Shown: positions 26,439 through 37,085, numbered from the stretch's first letter. The stretch: 64,000 nt of DNA from JABDGM01 sp046349975 (GCA_046349975.1 JAXMBH010000025.1:1-64000), one strand, 5' to 3'. Translations and numbers: made by a program. The notes: a model not told the origin generated them from the letters alone.

Positions 26439-28925
26439 ATGATGACGCCTCCTGCTCTGCGCCAATTCTCGACGATCGTTCGCTTCGTCACCGTCGCTAC
26501 GGTTCTCGTGGGCTCGCTGGGTAGCGCTCATTTGCTGTGGGCGGTTGAAACGTGCTCCGGTGATCCCAGCGCCGCCACGGCGCGAACGTGGTGGCCGGCG
26601 TTACGCAACGTTTGGACGCCCGTGGGTGTCAAGAATCACCCCTTTCGCTTTAATGTTTTGTACAACGGGACGGTTCTCGCCGATCCTCACCCGCTGCGCG
26701 ACATCGGGGGCCACCCCATCAAGACCTACCTCGCGCCGTTTGCCGATTCGGGTGTTCAACTCACATTCGTGCCGTCGCTCGACGGCAGCCTACCGCCGGT
26801 TCGGTCGCAACCTTATCAGTTGAGCGCCTCACCGGATGGCGGTGTCGGGCTGCAAGGTTGGGATCCACGTCCCACACCGCTACTGTCGACGCGCTGGCCG
26901 ATCACGCACCAAACGGGCAACACCGGAGTGGTTTTGCGCGAAGAAGTGTTTGCCCACACGCCCTCGGGGAAACCCGTCGAAACCGGACACGAACCGCTGT
27001 ACGCGTGGATTCGCTTGTCGGTCGAGCATGTGGATCCGCTCGACGCTCCGCCGACAAGCACCATGCTCATTCACTTGGGTAACCCGTCGATGATGCAGCG
27101 CAGCATGTGGCACGAAGAGAATCTGACCGTTCACCCCGATCGGCGTCTATACCCTCGCGAGCTAAAACGAGAGGGCTACGACCATCGTCCTTTCTCGTGC
27201 TGCAGATTGGTTGAACCCGATGGCAAGCTGCGGCTCATTGCCATGCTTACCGATGGCTCGGTCATGCTCGTCGAGCGCGGCGAACGTAGCCACGACTATT
27301 TCCTGCAGGTCAACTTGCCCGCCAAGCAGGGAAAGTTCGTCGACTTCGTTCTCCCGATGATTCCGGGCGAGGCGGCCGCTGTCACCGCTGAAGCCGAAGT
27401 CGGCTTCGACGCGGCGCTCGAGCAAATGGACCGCTATTGGTCGCAGCGCCCGGAAACTGCCGCGGTTGTCGATACACCAGAACCCGAGGTCAATGAAGCC
27501 TTTCGCCGGCTCACGGAGTTGGCCCAGGTGATCTCGGAAACAAATCCTGCCAACCGGGAGACCTCCTTCCTCACCGGTTCTTGGAACTACGACACCTTGT
27601 GGCCCACGCCTACGTGCATGGCCGCCCACATGCTGCTCGATCCGCTCGGATATCACGATGCTGTCGCCCAGAACATGGAGATCTTTCGCAATCATCAAGG
27701 CGAAGCGAAACCGCCGGGGGAAGCTTACTCACCCGATCCTGGCTACTTCGGCGCACCGCGCGAGCTCAGCTCGATCGATTGGCTGACAGACCATGGTTCG
27801 GTGTTGCATACCGTGGCCTACCACGGACTCCTGACGGACGACAAGCAATTCATCGACCACTGGCTCGAGCCGATTCTCAAGGCCTGCGAATTTATTCGCA
27901 CCAACCGAGCCAAGGTCGTTGCCGGCGCTGTTCCCGGTGTGCTGCCGCCGGCGGTTGCTACCGACACGGGGGTACCAACGCAAGCTGTGTGGAATATCGC
28001 CTGGAACTACAAAGGCCTCGAATCGGCCGTTCAGCTGTTGCGCGAAATCAAGCACCCTGCTGCTGAAAAATACGCCACCGAAGCAAAGCAGTACAAACAA
28101 GCTTTTGTCGAGGCGTTTCGGAACCGCGCCGCCAAAATGCCTACTTGGAAGGACGATGCCGGCAACGCTCACGCGTTGGTCCCGACATCACTCAATGGAC
28201 CGCCGGATCAGAGTCATCCTTTCTACCTCGATACGGGCCCGCTCGTGCTGACGTATGGGGGCCTCCTTCCAGGAAATGACCCGTTAATGCAAAGCGCGCT
28301 GAGCTACTACCGTGAGGGACCGCCGACCAAGCTGTACGATCCGCGCGGTAATATGCACCAGCGTGCAATATTGACGCACGAAGTCTCATCCTGTGAGCCC
28401 TGCTACAGCTTCAATATCGTCTGCTCATGGCAGACGGGCGACCGCCAGCATTTTCTAGAAGGCATCTACGGCCTGCTGGCCGCCAGCCTCTCGCCCCAGA
28501 CCTTTAGCGGCGTGGAACATCGCCACGGCATCTGCGCGCTTGTTGCCCCGGGCGCATTGATGGTCCACTCCATGCGACTTGCCGTTATCGACGATCAGAT
28601 CGCGGAGGATGAACTGCACTTGCTACGGCTGGTCCCGGGTGCTTGGCTCGCAGCGAACCACCCGACGCGGTTCGAAAAAATGGCGACGATCTTCGGACCG
28701 GTCAGCCTGCGCTTTCAACCATCGGCCGACAGCAGCGAACTGAATGTTTCCCTGACCGCCGATTGGCACAAGCAGCCGAAAAAAATCGTGCTTCACGCTC
28801 CTCCTTTAGTTGGGCTCAAAACGCTACGCGTCAATGATGTTGTGCATCCCGCCGAAAAGGAGCTGGTCATCGAAACCGCCTCGCTGGAACCCAACCGCAA
28901 AACGTCGCCCAAGGGCGACAAATGA
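26439..28925 (+). CDS. Exported six-hairpin glycosidase-like protein (MGH1/GH63-like)
   Basis: The 828-residue form starts at 26439, directly before a hydrophobic export signal (VRFVTVATVLVGSLGSAHLL). An ATG at 26352 overlapping the DUF1559 stop would add 29 residues. Residues about 60-350 look like a beta-sandwich domain, and about 370-780 an (alpha/alpha)6 barrel with NYDTLWPTPTC, SSIDWLTDHG, and the repeated WNIAWNYKGLES. This resembles the amylo-alpha-1,6-glucosidase/mannosylglycerate hydrolase-like clan. Catalytic acids were not assigned with certainty. It starts a run of same-strand carbohydrate genes. Confidence 0.75.
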   Translation: MMTPPALRQFSTIVRFVTVATVLVGSLGSAHLLWAVETCSGDPSAATARTWWPALRNVWTPVGVKNHPFRFNVLYNGTVLADPHPLRDIGGHPIKTYLAPFADSGVQLTFVPSLDGSLPPVRSQPYQLSASPDGGVGLQGWDPRPTPLLSTRWPITHQTGNTGVVLREEVFAHTPSGKPVETGHEPLYAWIRLSVEHVDPLDAPPTSTMLIHLGNPSMMQRSMWHEENLTVHPDRRLYPRELKREGYDHRPFSCCRLVEPDGKLRLIAMLTDGSVMLVERGERSHDYFLQVNLPAKQGKFVDFVLPMIPGEAAAVTAEAEVGFDAALEQMDRYWSQRPETAAVVDTPEPEVNEAFRRLTELAQVISETNPANRETSFLTGSWNYDTLWPTPTCMAAHMLLDPLGYHDAVAQNMEIFRNHQGEAKPPGEAYSPDPGYFGAPRELSSIDWLTDHGSVLHTVAYHGLLTDDKQFIDHWLEPILKACEFIRTNRAKVVAGAVPGVLPPAVATDTGVPTQAVWNIAWNYKGLESAVQLLREIKHPAAEKYATEAKQYKQAFVEAFRNRAAKMPTWKDDAGNAHALVPTSLNGPPDQSHPFYLDTGPLVLTYGGLLPGNDPLMQSALSYYREGPPTKLYDPRGNMHQRAILTHEVSSCEPCYSFNIVCSWQTGDRQHFLEGIYGLLAASLSPQTFSGVEHRHGICALVAPGALMVHSMRLAVIDDQIAEDELHLLRLVPGAWLAANHPTRFEKMATIFGPVSLRFQPSADSSELNVSLTADWHKQPKKIVLHAPPLVGLKTLRVNDVVHPAEKELVIETASLEPNRKTSPKGDK

Positions 28926-29036
28926 GTGTATCCCCAGTTACGTTCCACGCCGATCCCATGTTGACCACATTCGTTGTGGTCGTCCGGATTCGAATTCCTT
29001 GCGTTGCGCGCGTGCAATAGCCCGTGCGAGCTGTTG

Positions 29037-31772
29037 ATGTTCAAACTCCTTCTGTCATTTCGTGCCGTTCGCGTCGCTGCCTTGCTAAGTGCTGCGTGGC
29101 TCCTCGGTCTACACGCCGTCGCCGCCGCTCCCGTTCAGCTCCCATTTCAGCAGGAGTTCAACGGAAAGGAGATTCCGCCCGAATGGACCCTCGATAAATC
29201 CGAGGGAGCAACCGTTGCCGCGGGCGACGGATTGCTGGTATTCGAAGTTCCTGCCGACCAACACGCCGTCGTCAAACACTCGCTCGGCGTCGACCACACG
29301 AGTGTAACGGCCCGAATCGTTGATGCCGCTACTGTCTATCTTGTCTGGAACAACGGCGCGTTCGTGGGCACGGGCAAGGTATCTCCCACGCCGTTCGCTC
29401 GCTTTCACACCATCGAACATCGCGACGAAACTACTGCTGAAGCCGATCATACGGGCTGCTTTGGAAGCGCCCCGCATCTTATGCGCATTCAACTGGGGCA
29501 AGACTGCATTCGATTCCAATTCGCGAAAGTCGGCGCCGAGGAAGTTTGGACGACCCTCCGCACAATCGAACGCACAACACAGTTTACCGGACCTCCCGAC
29601 TTGGTAGTTGTCGGCAAGAACTACGATATCAACCCGGCCGACAAATCGATCGTGCATACCGATTCGGTTGGCCGCGGCAAGCGCGGCGCCGTAGGCGCGG
29701 TGAGCGTCAGTGAAACACCTCGCGCCGCGTGGAAAATGACCGATGAAGAGCGGCGTTGGCTCAATATGGTAAGGCCCGACCCGATTGCCGGCTTATTGAT
29801 TCATAGTGAGCGCGACCCTACCTATGACGACATCGCCCGCTTCTATCCGGGGATGAAATATGCTCGCGAATTGGTAGGCGTACCCGGTCAGAAAACCGAT
29901 ATCGGCGTTGATTGGCTCGGTCGCATCGACGCCAGCCCTTGGGAGGGCCCGGTCGCTTGGCTTCTGTTTGGCGAGGGAGCGGGCACGCTGTTTGCCGACG
30001 AGCCCACACAGGCCACACGCCATTTGCTCGATGGCTGCATCCCGATTGTCACGCTGAAGAACCGACGTGGCCAGACCGAGTATGAACTCGAGGTATTCGG
30101 TTGGGCGAAGGACTTCAGCCCTACCGAACCGCAAGACGCGTACCTGCGAGTCCGCATCTGGAACAGAGGCGACATTAGCGGGCTGCCAAACAAGATTCGC
30201 CTCACGGGCAAAGAAGAGAAGCCGATCACGTGGACGCCCAAGCCCGACGATACGGGCCTGCTGACTCTTTGCATCCGCTTCCGGCATCCTGATCCTAAAA
30301 CAGCGATCGAAATCTCCAACGCCGAATTTGAGGCTGCTCGCAGTCTGTCCGCACGCGCTTGGCGCGACCGTTTGGCACGGTGCTCGCCGTTCGATGTGCC
30401 CGATCCACGTGTCAACGCGGCCTACCGGGCGTGGCTTGCCTACTCGCTGCTAAATGCCGACGTGATCGACGGTCGACTCGAAGTTCATGATGGCGCAGGC
30501 TTCTACGACATCATTTTTGGTCACAGCATGTCGCGCCACGCCACCGAACTCGATCATTACGGCGACCCTGCTTATGCCGAGAAAATGCTCGCCACTCAAA
30601 TCCACTTCCAGCAGCCGGACGGACTCTATACACAAGAGTGTGGCCTGCCCGATCATGGCGCGCTCATTTTGGCTCTGGCAAACCACTACCTCCTCACCAA
30701 GAATGCCGATTGGCTGAAGACGGTTCAGCCCGCGATCATAAACGCCTGCGACTGGGTGATCGAGCGCAGGAAGGAAGCTCCGGCTTCGGGCATGTGTCGC
30801 GGGTTGATCAAGTTTCGCCCCTACAATGACTACAACGATCCCGTGTTCAATTACATGGGCAACATTCTGTGCTGCCAGGGGCTCGAGCAGGCCGCACTGG
30901 CATTGCAGGAAATTGGCGAGCAGACAAAGGCAGAAAGGTATGCCGAGGAAGGGGCGAAATTCCGGCAAGACATTTTCCGATCGATGGATTCCGCCATCTT
31001 CGACCACGACGGCGTGCAGATGCTACCGATCGAACCCGATACGCACCGGCTGCTCAAGCTGAGCAAGTACAAGGGAGGCGAGTACTACGGACTGGTCGCC
31101 GCCGATCTGCTCGATTCCGAGTTCTTTCCGGCCGGCGACCCGCGCGCGAAACTTTATGTCGATATGCTCGAAAAACATGGTGGCCTGGCCGCAGGTGTCT
31201 GCGAATTTCAGGAAGGCATCGACCACGCCTACACCACAGGTTATCTGCTCGATCGACTGCGAAACGGCGAAGCTCGGAAGGCCGTGCTCGGTCTTTGGAC
31301 CTATCTGGCGTACGGCATGACGCGTGAAACATTCTCGCCCGTTGAGGTGACGCTCTACAAATCGGGCGACAACCACTACACGTTACCACATACGTTTTCT
31401 TGTACCGCGCAGCTTAGACTCTTGCGGTACATGCTGCTGCGCGAAGAAGGCAAAGAGTTGATCCTCTGCCAAGGCATACCAACAGCATGGCTCGAGCCTG
31501 GCAAGCGGATTTCCGTGCGTAACGCGCCCACTTTATTCGGCCCCGTCAGTTACGAAACCGAAGTCCCCGACAGCCAACATCTTCGACTGCATCTCGACCC
31601 GCCGACACGCAACTCGGAGAAAACGATCTCGATTTGTTTCCGCCATCCGGATGGGCTCAAGGTCGCTCATGCCGAGGCGACATCGAACGCCTCAATTGAG
31701 GTCGAGGGCCAAACCGTTCGGCTAACCAATGCCCGCGAACCACTTGATTTGACCGTGACGTTCGAAAAGTAA
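29037..31772 (+). CDS. Exported six-hairpin glycosidase-like protein with N-terminal sandwich domain
   Basis: The start at 29037 gives 911 residues with a signal peptide (RVAALLSAAWLLGLHAVAAA). Residues about 30-190 resemble a concanavalin-like/DUF1349 beta-sandwich (QQEFNGKEIPPEWTLD). The main body from about 450 onwards is an alpha/alpha barrel with GFYDIIFGHSMSRHATELDHYG and DWVIERRKEA, like its neighbours at 26439 and 39172. The family is recognised only as a fold, and substrate specificity is unknown. It lies about 110 bp after the preceding gene. Confidence 0.75.
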   Translation: MFKLLLSFRAVRVAALLSAAWLLGLHAVAAAPVQLPFQQEFNGKEIPPEWTLDKSEGATVAAGDGLLVFEVPADQHAVVKHSLGVDHTSVTARIVDAATVYLVWNNGAFVGTGKVSPTPFARFHTIEHRDETTAEADHTGCFGSAPHLMRIQLGQDCIRFQFAKVGAEEVWTTLRTIERTTQFTGPPDLVVVGKNYDINPADKSIVHTDSVGRGKRGAVGAVSVSETPRAAWKMTDEERRWLNMVRPDPIAGLLIHSERDPTYDDIARFYPGMKYARELVGVPGQKTDIGVDWLGRIDASPWEGPVAWLLFGEGAGTLFADEPTQATRHLLDGCIPIVTLKNRRGQTEYELEVFGWAKDFSPTEPQDAYLRVRIWNRGDISGLPNKIRLTGKEEKPITWTPKPDDTGLLTLCIRFRHPDPKTAIEISNAEFEAARSLSARAWRDRLARCSPFDVPDPRVNAAYRAWLAYSLLNADVIDGRLEVHDGAGFYDIIFGHSMSRHATELDHYGDPAYAEKMLATQIHFQQPDGLYTQECGLPDHGALILALANHYLLTKNADWLKTVQPAIINACDWVIERRKEAPASGMCRGLIKFRPYNDYNDPVFNYMGNILCCQGLEQAALALQEIGEQTKAERYAEEGAKFRQDIFRSMDSAIFDHDGVQMLPIEPDTHRLLKLSKYKGGEYYGLVAADLLDSEFFPAGDPRAKLYVDMLEKHGGLAAGVCEFQEGIDHAYTTGYLLDRLRNGEARKAVLGLWTYLAYGMTRETFSPVEVTLYKSGDNHYTLPHTFSCTAQLRLLRYMLLREEGKELILCQGIPTAWLEPGKRISVRNAPTLFGPVSYETEVPDSQHLRLHLDPPTRNSEKTISICFRHPDGLKVAHAEATSNASIEVEGQTVRLTNAREPLDLTVTFEK

Positions 31773-31835
31773 CTGTGAATGTCGGATCGCGGCGGTGGTT
31801 TGCGGCTCGCTCGTTGGAGTGAATAGGACCTTGCC

Positions 31836-33590
31836 ATGAGCACACGCTTTTGCACCTGCCTTCGATTGACGCTCTTTGTGATCACGCTCCAATGCGGCGG
31901 AATCTGCGCGGCTGAACCCGTCGTGGCCTCGATCGATGCTGAAGCCAAGCCATCGACTTCGCTGTGGTTGGAGTCTTCCCTCCAACGCGTCTTTCCAAAT
32001 ACCGCGCCGGGGGACGCCAGGTTGGAGCTGCTTGCGCCCCGCAACGGAACGGTTTCGTTTCAGGCCTGCATTCGAACCAGCCGAGCGGTGCCGCTGCATG
32101 TCGACGCCGAAATGAATGGAGCGGCCGATCTGGAAGGTCGGATCCGTTTGGTCGGCCTCGTGCCGATGCCGCACCTCACCCATGGCACCGATCCGTCGGA
32201 ACTCGACGGCAAGGCTTTGCTTCCGGGCTTGGTACCCGACCCGTTGTATCCGAACACGGCGACGTTGATCGGCGCAAATGAAAGCCGCTCATATTGGGTA
32301 ACCCTCAAGATTCCGGCCGACGCAAGACCCGGAAAGCGCGACCTGAAATTCCGCTTCCTGCTCGGAGGCAAGAAGCAACCCGTTGAGCTGCCTGTCACTT
32401 TAGAAGTCAGTCCATTTGTCGTGAAACCGCGGGAGAATTTTCCGGTAACGCATTGGTGGCGCGGCGAAGCAACCTGGGACTACTACAAAACAGGCATGTT
32501 CGAAGATGAGCGGTGGTGGAATCTGACTCGCGATCAACTGAAAGACATGTATGAACATGGGTCCAACGTTATCTATGTGCCCTCGCTCTTTATGCGACGG
32601 GAAACATTCAAGCGTCCCTGCCAATTACTGATCGTGAACGAACCAGCGCCTGGCAAATACACGTTCGACTGGTCGCAAGTGAAGCGGTTTACCGACATGT
32701 GTCGTGAGTTGGGCTTCCGTGAATTTGAATGGCCGCACATGTGGATCTACTGGGGGGTCGAAAACGGCATGCGGGTGTATAAGAGGCAAGGCGATGAATA
32801 TGTCATGCTTTGGCCGCCGGATACGAAAGCGCTCTCGCCAACTTATGTCAATTTCCTGAAGCAGTTTCTGCCCGAGTTCCATAAGTTCCTCGTCGAGGAG
32901 AAGCTGCTCGACACATCGCACTTTCATCTTTCCGACGAGCCGGGGTCCGGCCAACATATCGAAAACTATAAAGCTGCCCGCCACCTCTTGCGCGAGCTCG
33001 CGCCCTGGATGAATGTCATGGACGCGCTCAGCGATTTCGAGTACGGCAAGCAGGGCCTGACCGATATGCCGATCCCGATAGTCAGCTCGGCTAAAGCCTA
33101 TGGCGATGCGGGCGTTCCGCATTGGGTTTACTTCTGTTGCGGGCCGACGGGGCCCTGGGTGAATCGGTTCATGGATACGCCGCTGCCTAAAATCCGAATG
33201 AGCGGCTGGTTGTTTTATCGCCTCAAAGCCAAGGGATTTCTTCATTGGGGATTCAACTACTGGCATGCGATCGAGCAAGAAAAGCTGATCGACCCGTTCA
33301 CCGAAGGCGCGGCCGCGGCCTGGCCTGGGATTCCCTATGGCGACCCGTTTGTGATCTACCCCGGCCCGAACGGCCCGATCGATTCGATCCGCTGGGAGGT
33401 CTTCGCCGAATCGTTGCAAGACTATGCGATTTTGCAGACCGCCGGCATCGATCCGGCGGATCCGCTCCTCTCCGACATCAAAACCTACGCCGACTTTCCT
33501 AAAAACAAGGCTTGGATCGAACATGCCCTCCGCAAAATCCTGACCGCGCCGGCGGCCGAAACTGCGAAAACCAGCACGGCCGCGCAGTAA
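31836..33590 (+). CDS. DUF4091/GH123-like glycoside hydrolase, Sec-exported
   Basis: The 584-residue protein has a Sec signal (residues 1-26, ending CAAEP). An N-terminal beta-sandwich (about 40-190) is followed by a TIM-barrel region. Late wording WEVFAESLQDYAILQTA matches DUF4091. HLSDEPGS holds an Asp-Glu pair of the kind used in substrate-assisted catalysis by GH123 enzymes. Similar proteins act on N-acetylgalactosaminyl or other sugars, but specificity is not known here. A close paralogue with a Tat signal lies at 37064. Confidence 0.8.
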   Translation: MSTRFCTCLRLTLFVITLQCGGICAAEPVVASIDAEAKPSTSLWLESSLQRVFPNTAPGDARLELLAPRNGTVSFQACIRTSRAVPLHVDAEMNGAADLEGRIRLVGLVPMPHLTHGTDPSELDGKALLPGLVPDPLYPNTATLIGANESRSYWVTLKIPADARPGKRDLKFRFLLGGKKQPVELPVTLEVSPFVVKPRENFPVTHWWRGEATWDYYKTGMFEDERWWNLTRDQLKDMYEHGSNVIYVPSLFMRRETFKRPCQLLIVNEPAPGKYTFDWSQVKRFTDMCRELGFREFEWPHMWIYWGVENGMRVYKRQGDEYVMLWPPDTKALSPTYVNFLKQFLPEFHKFLVEEKLLDTSHFHLSDEPGSGQHIENYKAARHLLRELAPWMNVMDALSDFEYGKQGLTDMPIPIVSSAKAYGDAGVPHWVYFCCGPTGPWVNRFMDTPLPKIRMSGWLFYRLKAKGFLHWGFNYWHAIEQEKLIDPFTEGAAAAWPGIPYGDPFVIYPGPNGPIDSIRWEVFAESLQDYAILQTAGIDPADPLLSDIKTYADFPKNKAWIEHALRKILTAPAAETAKTSTAAQ

Positions 33591-33634
33591 GTGAGAAACG
33601 CCTCGCCACCTTTTAAACAGAATGAATTCTATCA

Positions 33635-34894
33635 ATGCACCAACTTTGTAAGACTACTCTGTTGTGGATCGCTATCCTGCTGCTGATGCCAACGGCGAGC
33701 CAGGCCAAAGAGACCCTTGGGAAAGATCTATTGCCCCTGATGGCCTGGGACTATGCCGACGACGAACCTACCCTCCGCGCCATGGCCGAATGCGGGATCA
33801 ACCTGGTTGCATTCGTTCCTCCCAAAGCTCTCGATACCTGCCAAAAACTTGGCATCCAGGCGATTGTGTTCGATCCGGAGATCACGCCCGCACGCTGGGA
33901 TCAGCCCTTCCAAGCCGACCGCGCGGCCAAAGTTTTGCCCGCCCTCATCAAAAAGGTGAATAATCATCCGGCAGTATACGGTTATCACTTGAAAGACGAA
34001 CCTGATCCGACTCAATTCGCCGAACTTGCGAAGTCGGTCGCGATGGTGCGTGAGCTAGCGCCCGGCAAATGGCCGTACATCAACCTCACTCCCGGCATGG
34101 GGACTGGCTACGACGGATATCTGAACAGCTTTATCGACACCTGCCATCCCACAATTCTCAGCTACGACAACTACCCCTTAGGCCAAGATGGCAGCTTCTC
34201 CTACGGCTACTGGGCGAATATGGCGCAGGTGCGCAGCGCGGCGGTCCGCTCGAAGCTGCCGTTCTGGACGATTTTCCTCAGCGTCGCTCATTTGACCTAC
34301 GCTGAGCCGACTCCCGCAGGACTTCGCCTGGAAGCCTACGGCGCACTCGCCTATGGCGCGCGTGGGCTATGCTACTACAAGTTCATCAGCCGCGAGCTAC
34401 CCATTCTAGAAGCGCCCGATCTGGGTGATTGGCGCGGCGCGCCACTGGACCAGTTTGGTGCAAAGACCGAAGCCTGGAACTGGGTGCGCAATATGAACCG
34501 CCAGATTCAGAACATCGCGCCAGCTCTGCTCAAGTTGCGTTCCGACGCGGTGTACCACGTGGGAGAAGTGCCCGAACAGAACCGGGGCATTGGCCCCGAT
34601 ACGCTCGTAAAAGGCCTCTCGGCAGGCGATGCGTTCATAATCGGCGACTTCACGAGCGAAGAGGATGGCTCACGATGGGTGATGATCGTCAATAAGCACC
34701 TAAAGAATTCCGTTCCATGCCGACCTGAATTCACCGTGCCTCCAGAGAGAGTCGAATACGTATCGCCGATAACGGGCGAATTGAAGCCGTTTCCAGCACC
34801 GTGGTATTGCCTGCCTCCGGGCCAGGGAGTGCTGCTGAAGCTTGTGACAAAGCCGGCCGTCAGTTCGGAGAAAGACGATGCCCTTCACAAATAA
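33635..34894 (+). CDS. Exported TIM-barrel glycoside hydrolase-like protein
   Basis: The 419-residue protein has a signal peptide (TTLLWIAILLLMPTASQA). Its TIM-barrel pattern includes AVYGYHLKDEPDPTQF, with an acidic pair at the end of a strand, and HPTILSYDNYPLG. The C-terminal 100 residues form a small beta domain as in clan A hydrolases. It is close to beta-galactosidase/GH42-like and DUF4434-like proteins by eye but no family is certain. Its last 17 bases overlap the next gene, which suggests coupled expression. Confidence 0.7.
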   Translation: MHQLCKTTLLWIAILLLMPTASQAKETLGKDLLPLMAWDYADDEPTLRAMAECGINLVAFVPPKALDTCQKLGIQAIVFDPEITPARWDQPFQADRAAKVLPALIKKVNNHPAVYGYHLKDEPDPTQFAELAKSVAMVRELAPGKWPYINLTPGMGTGYDGYLNSFIDTCHPTILSYDNYPLGQDGSFSYGYWANMAQVRSAAVRSKLPFWTIFLSVAHLTYAEPTPAGLRLEAYGALAYGARGLCYYKFISRELPILEAPDLGDWRGAPLDQFGAKTEAWNWVRNMNRQIQNIAPALLKLRSDAVYHVGEVPEQNRGIGPDTLVKGLSAGDAFIIGDFTSEEDGSRWVMIVNKHLKNSVPCRPEFTVPPERVEYVSPITGELKPFPAPWYCLPPGQGVLLKLVTKPAVSSEKDDALHK

Positions 34895-37085
34895 GCGCCT
34901 CATGGCCGATCGTTGGCAAAAGCCGACAGCTAGTGGGCTCGTCGTTGGTGTGGTGGCGTTCGTCATCTCGTTTACCGCACAGCCTACGCGGGCAGGTGCG
35001 CCAGTGCTGGTGCTCCGCGATTCACAAAACTCGGTGAATCCTTTCGGAACCTATTTCGCCGAGATGATGCGCGGCGAGGGAGTCATGTCGTTTGATGAAG
35101 CTGACCGCAGCGACTGGTGGTCCAGAGCCGATCCGGCCGCGATGCTCGCTTCATACAAAACAATCGTCACCGCCGAAATGGATCTGACGGTCCCCGAACA
35201 GCAGTTGCTGCGAACGTATGTTCAGAACGGCGGCACACTGATCAGCGCCCGCCCCAGCCAGGGCTTGTCCGATGTCTTTGGCATTCAAGTTGGCAGCGAT
35301 CGCACCGAACAATACCTGCAATACTTCGCCGTGAACCCGGCCTCGCCCACAACCCAAGGAGTAACCCATGGCCCGCTGCAATACCATGGCGTTGCGGCGA
35401 ACTACACGCTTGCGGGCGCCACACCGCTAGCTTATTTGTACGACGATGCCGCGACCGCTTCCGCCCATCCGGCAGTTACTGAAGCATCGTACGGCAAGGG
35501 ACGGGCAGTAGCGTTTGCGTTCGATCCAGCCACGAGCGTGGTGCTGTCGCGCCAAGGTAATCCTGCCTGGCAAAACACTGAAGGCGACGGCGTTCCAGAG
35601 TATCGACCGCACGACATGTTTACCCGGACCGATGGCACGACCTACTACGATCCAGATCGCATGTGGATTCCACACGCAGACGAGCTGCAGCGAGTCCTCT
35701 CGAATGTTATTATCAGCGATTCCCGCATCCCGTTGCCGCGAATGTGGTATCTGCCTGGCATGCATAAAACGATCATAGTGAACACAGGTGACGGAGAAGA
35801 CAATTACGGCGCGCAGTTTAATCAGATACTCGATGACGCTGCCAGGTACGGCGGTAAATTCAGCGTCTATTTGCGCGACTTTGGTGTCGCCAATACGTCG
35901 GCAAGCCTGGAAGCTCAGTGGCGCGCTGCTGGCAATGAAGTCGGCGTTCACGTCTATGGCGACGGCGCCGACGGCGCAGGAGCCGAAGAAGCACTCACGA
36001 ACGCCTACGGGCGGGTGGCTTCGGCACTGCTCGATAAGTTCGGTCATCGTGCCCTCACGGCACGCAACCATTCGATCGATTGGACCGGCTGGGTAGATAT
36101 GGCACGCATCGAGGCCGGCTATGGCACCCAGCTCGATACGAATTACTACCATTATCTGAGCACTAGCGTGGTGAATCCACTCAGCGCGAACGGCTATTTA
36201 ACAGGCAGCGGCTTGCCTCAGCGATTTGTCGACTCCGATGGCGCACTGCTCGGCATCTATCAAGCCGCCACGCAATGGCCCGACGAATGGTTCGCGAACG
36301 CTGGCCTGACTGCGGGCCAAACCACCACCATCGTCGAAAGCATGTTGAGTCGAGCAGAATCTCTCGGCTTTTACTCGGCGTTCGTCAACAATATCCACCC
36401 CGTACGTTACTACGGCAATGACATTACTTATACGTGGATCAACAATGTTTGGGCTTATTGTCACCAGCACGACATTCCGATGTGGTCTGCCGAAATGTTA
36501 CTTAATTTCACCCGGGCGCGCGACAATTCTAAGTTCTTGAACGTTGCATATGCGAATGGTCAGCTCGGTTTCGACTTTGATTTCGCGGGTGCGGACCGAA
36601 CCGATCTCACGGTTATGATTCCGGCTAACTGGCAGGCAGACGAGTTGTCATTGATTACGATAAACGGCGTGCCGATTTCTTGGGTGTTGGAAACGATCAA
36701 AGGCATCGACTACGTGATGTTCACTCCGCAGCTAACGAGCGGCCACATCGTTGCCAACTTTACCGCGCCTCTCCTGGCTGGCGACTACAACCAAGATGGC
36801 CGAGTCGACGCCGGCGACTACCTGGTATGGCGCCGTACAATCGGTTCGTCCACGAATCTAGCCGCCGATGGCAACGGGGATCATATCGTCGACGACAAGG
36901 ACTATGCCGTTTGGCGAGCACACTTTGGCAATACGCGACCTGGTGTGGCCGAACAGACGGCCGTGCCCGAGCCTGATCCGGTCGCGCCACTCTTGGTTGC
37001 AGTGCTAAGCGCCATTCTCAAATTGCGGCAACGGACAACCGTTTCACCAATATGGAATTCACCATGCAGCGTCGCGAGATGCTAA
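34878..37085 (+). CDS. Exported polysaccharide deacetylase-like protein with dockerin and PEP-CTERM
   Basis: This 735-residue protein has a signal peptide (about 15-38), an N-terminal amidotransferase-like region (about 40-250) and a NodB-like region (about 290-560). The NodB-like motifs are VNTGDGED, EVGVHVYG and ALTARNHSIDW, weaker than the classical TFDDG and HTxxH. The tail has two dockerin-type repeats (DYNQDGRVDAGDYLVWR; DGNGDHIVDDKDYAVWR). It then ends in a PEP-CTERM-like VPEPDPVAPLLVAVLSA with basic residues. It may deacylate a polysaccharide at the cell surface. It overlaps both neighbours by 17-22 bp. Confidence 0.65.
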   Translation: MPFTNKRLMADRWQKPTASGLVVGVVAFVISFTAQPTRAGAPVLVLRDSQNSVNPFGTYFAEMMRGEGVMSFDEADRSDWWSRADPAAMLASYKTIVTAEMDLTVPEQQLLRTYVQNGGTLISARPSQGLSDVFGIQVGSDRTEQYLQYFAVNPASPTTQGVTHGPLQYHGVAANYTLAGATPLAYLYDDAATASAHPAVTEASYGKGRAVAFAFDPATSVVLSRQGNPAWQNTEGDGVPEYRPHDMFTRTDGTTYYDPDRMWIPHADELQRVLSNVIISDSRIPLPRMWYLPGMHKTIIVNTGDGEDNYGAQFNQILDDAARYGGKFSVYLRDFGVANTSASLEAQWRAAGNEVGVHVYGDGADGAGAEEALTNAYGRVASALLDKFGHRALTARNHSIDWTGWVDMARIEAGYGTQLDTNYYHYLSTSVVNPLSANGYLTGSGLPQRFVDSDGALLGIYQAATQWPDEWFANAGLTAGQTTTIVESMLSRAESLGFYSAFVNNIHPVRYYGNDITYTWINNVWAYCHQHDIPMWSAEMLLNFTRARDNSKFLNVAYANGQLGFDFDFAGADRTDLTVMIPANWQADELSLITINGVPISWVLETIKGIDYVMFTPQLTSGHIVANFTAPLLAGDYNQDGRVDAGDYLVWRRTIGSSTNLAADGNGDHIVDDKDYAVWRAHFGNTRPGVAEQTAVPEPDPVAPLLVAVLSAILKLRQRTTVSPIWNSPCSVARC

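Noticed and set aside
32625..33635. Minus-strand open frame of 336 codons over the first DUF4091 gene
   Set aside because: It is fully covered by a well-supported plus-strand gene with a paralogue, and its translation lacks domain features.
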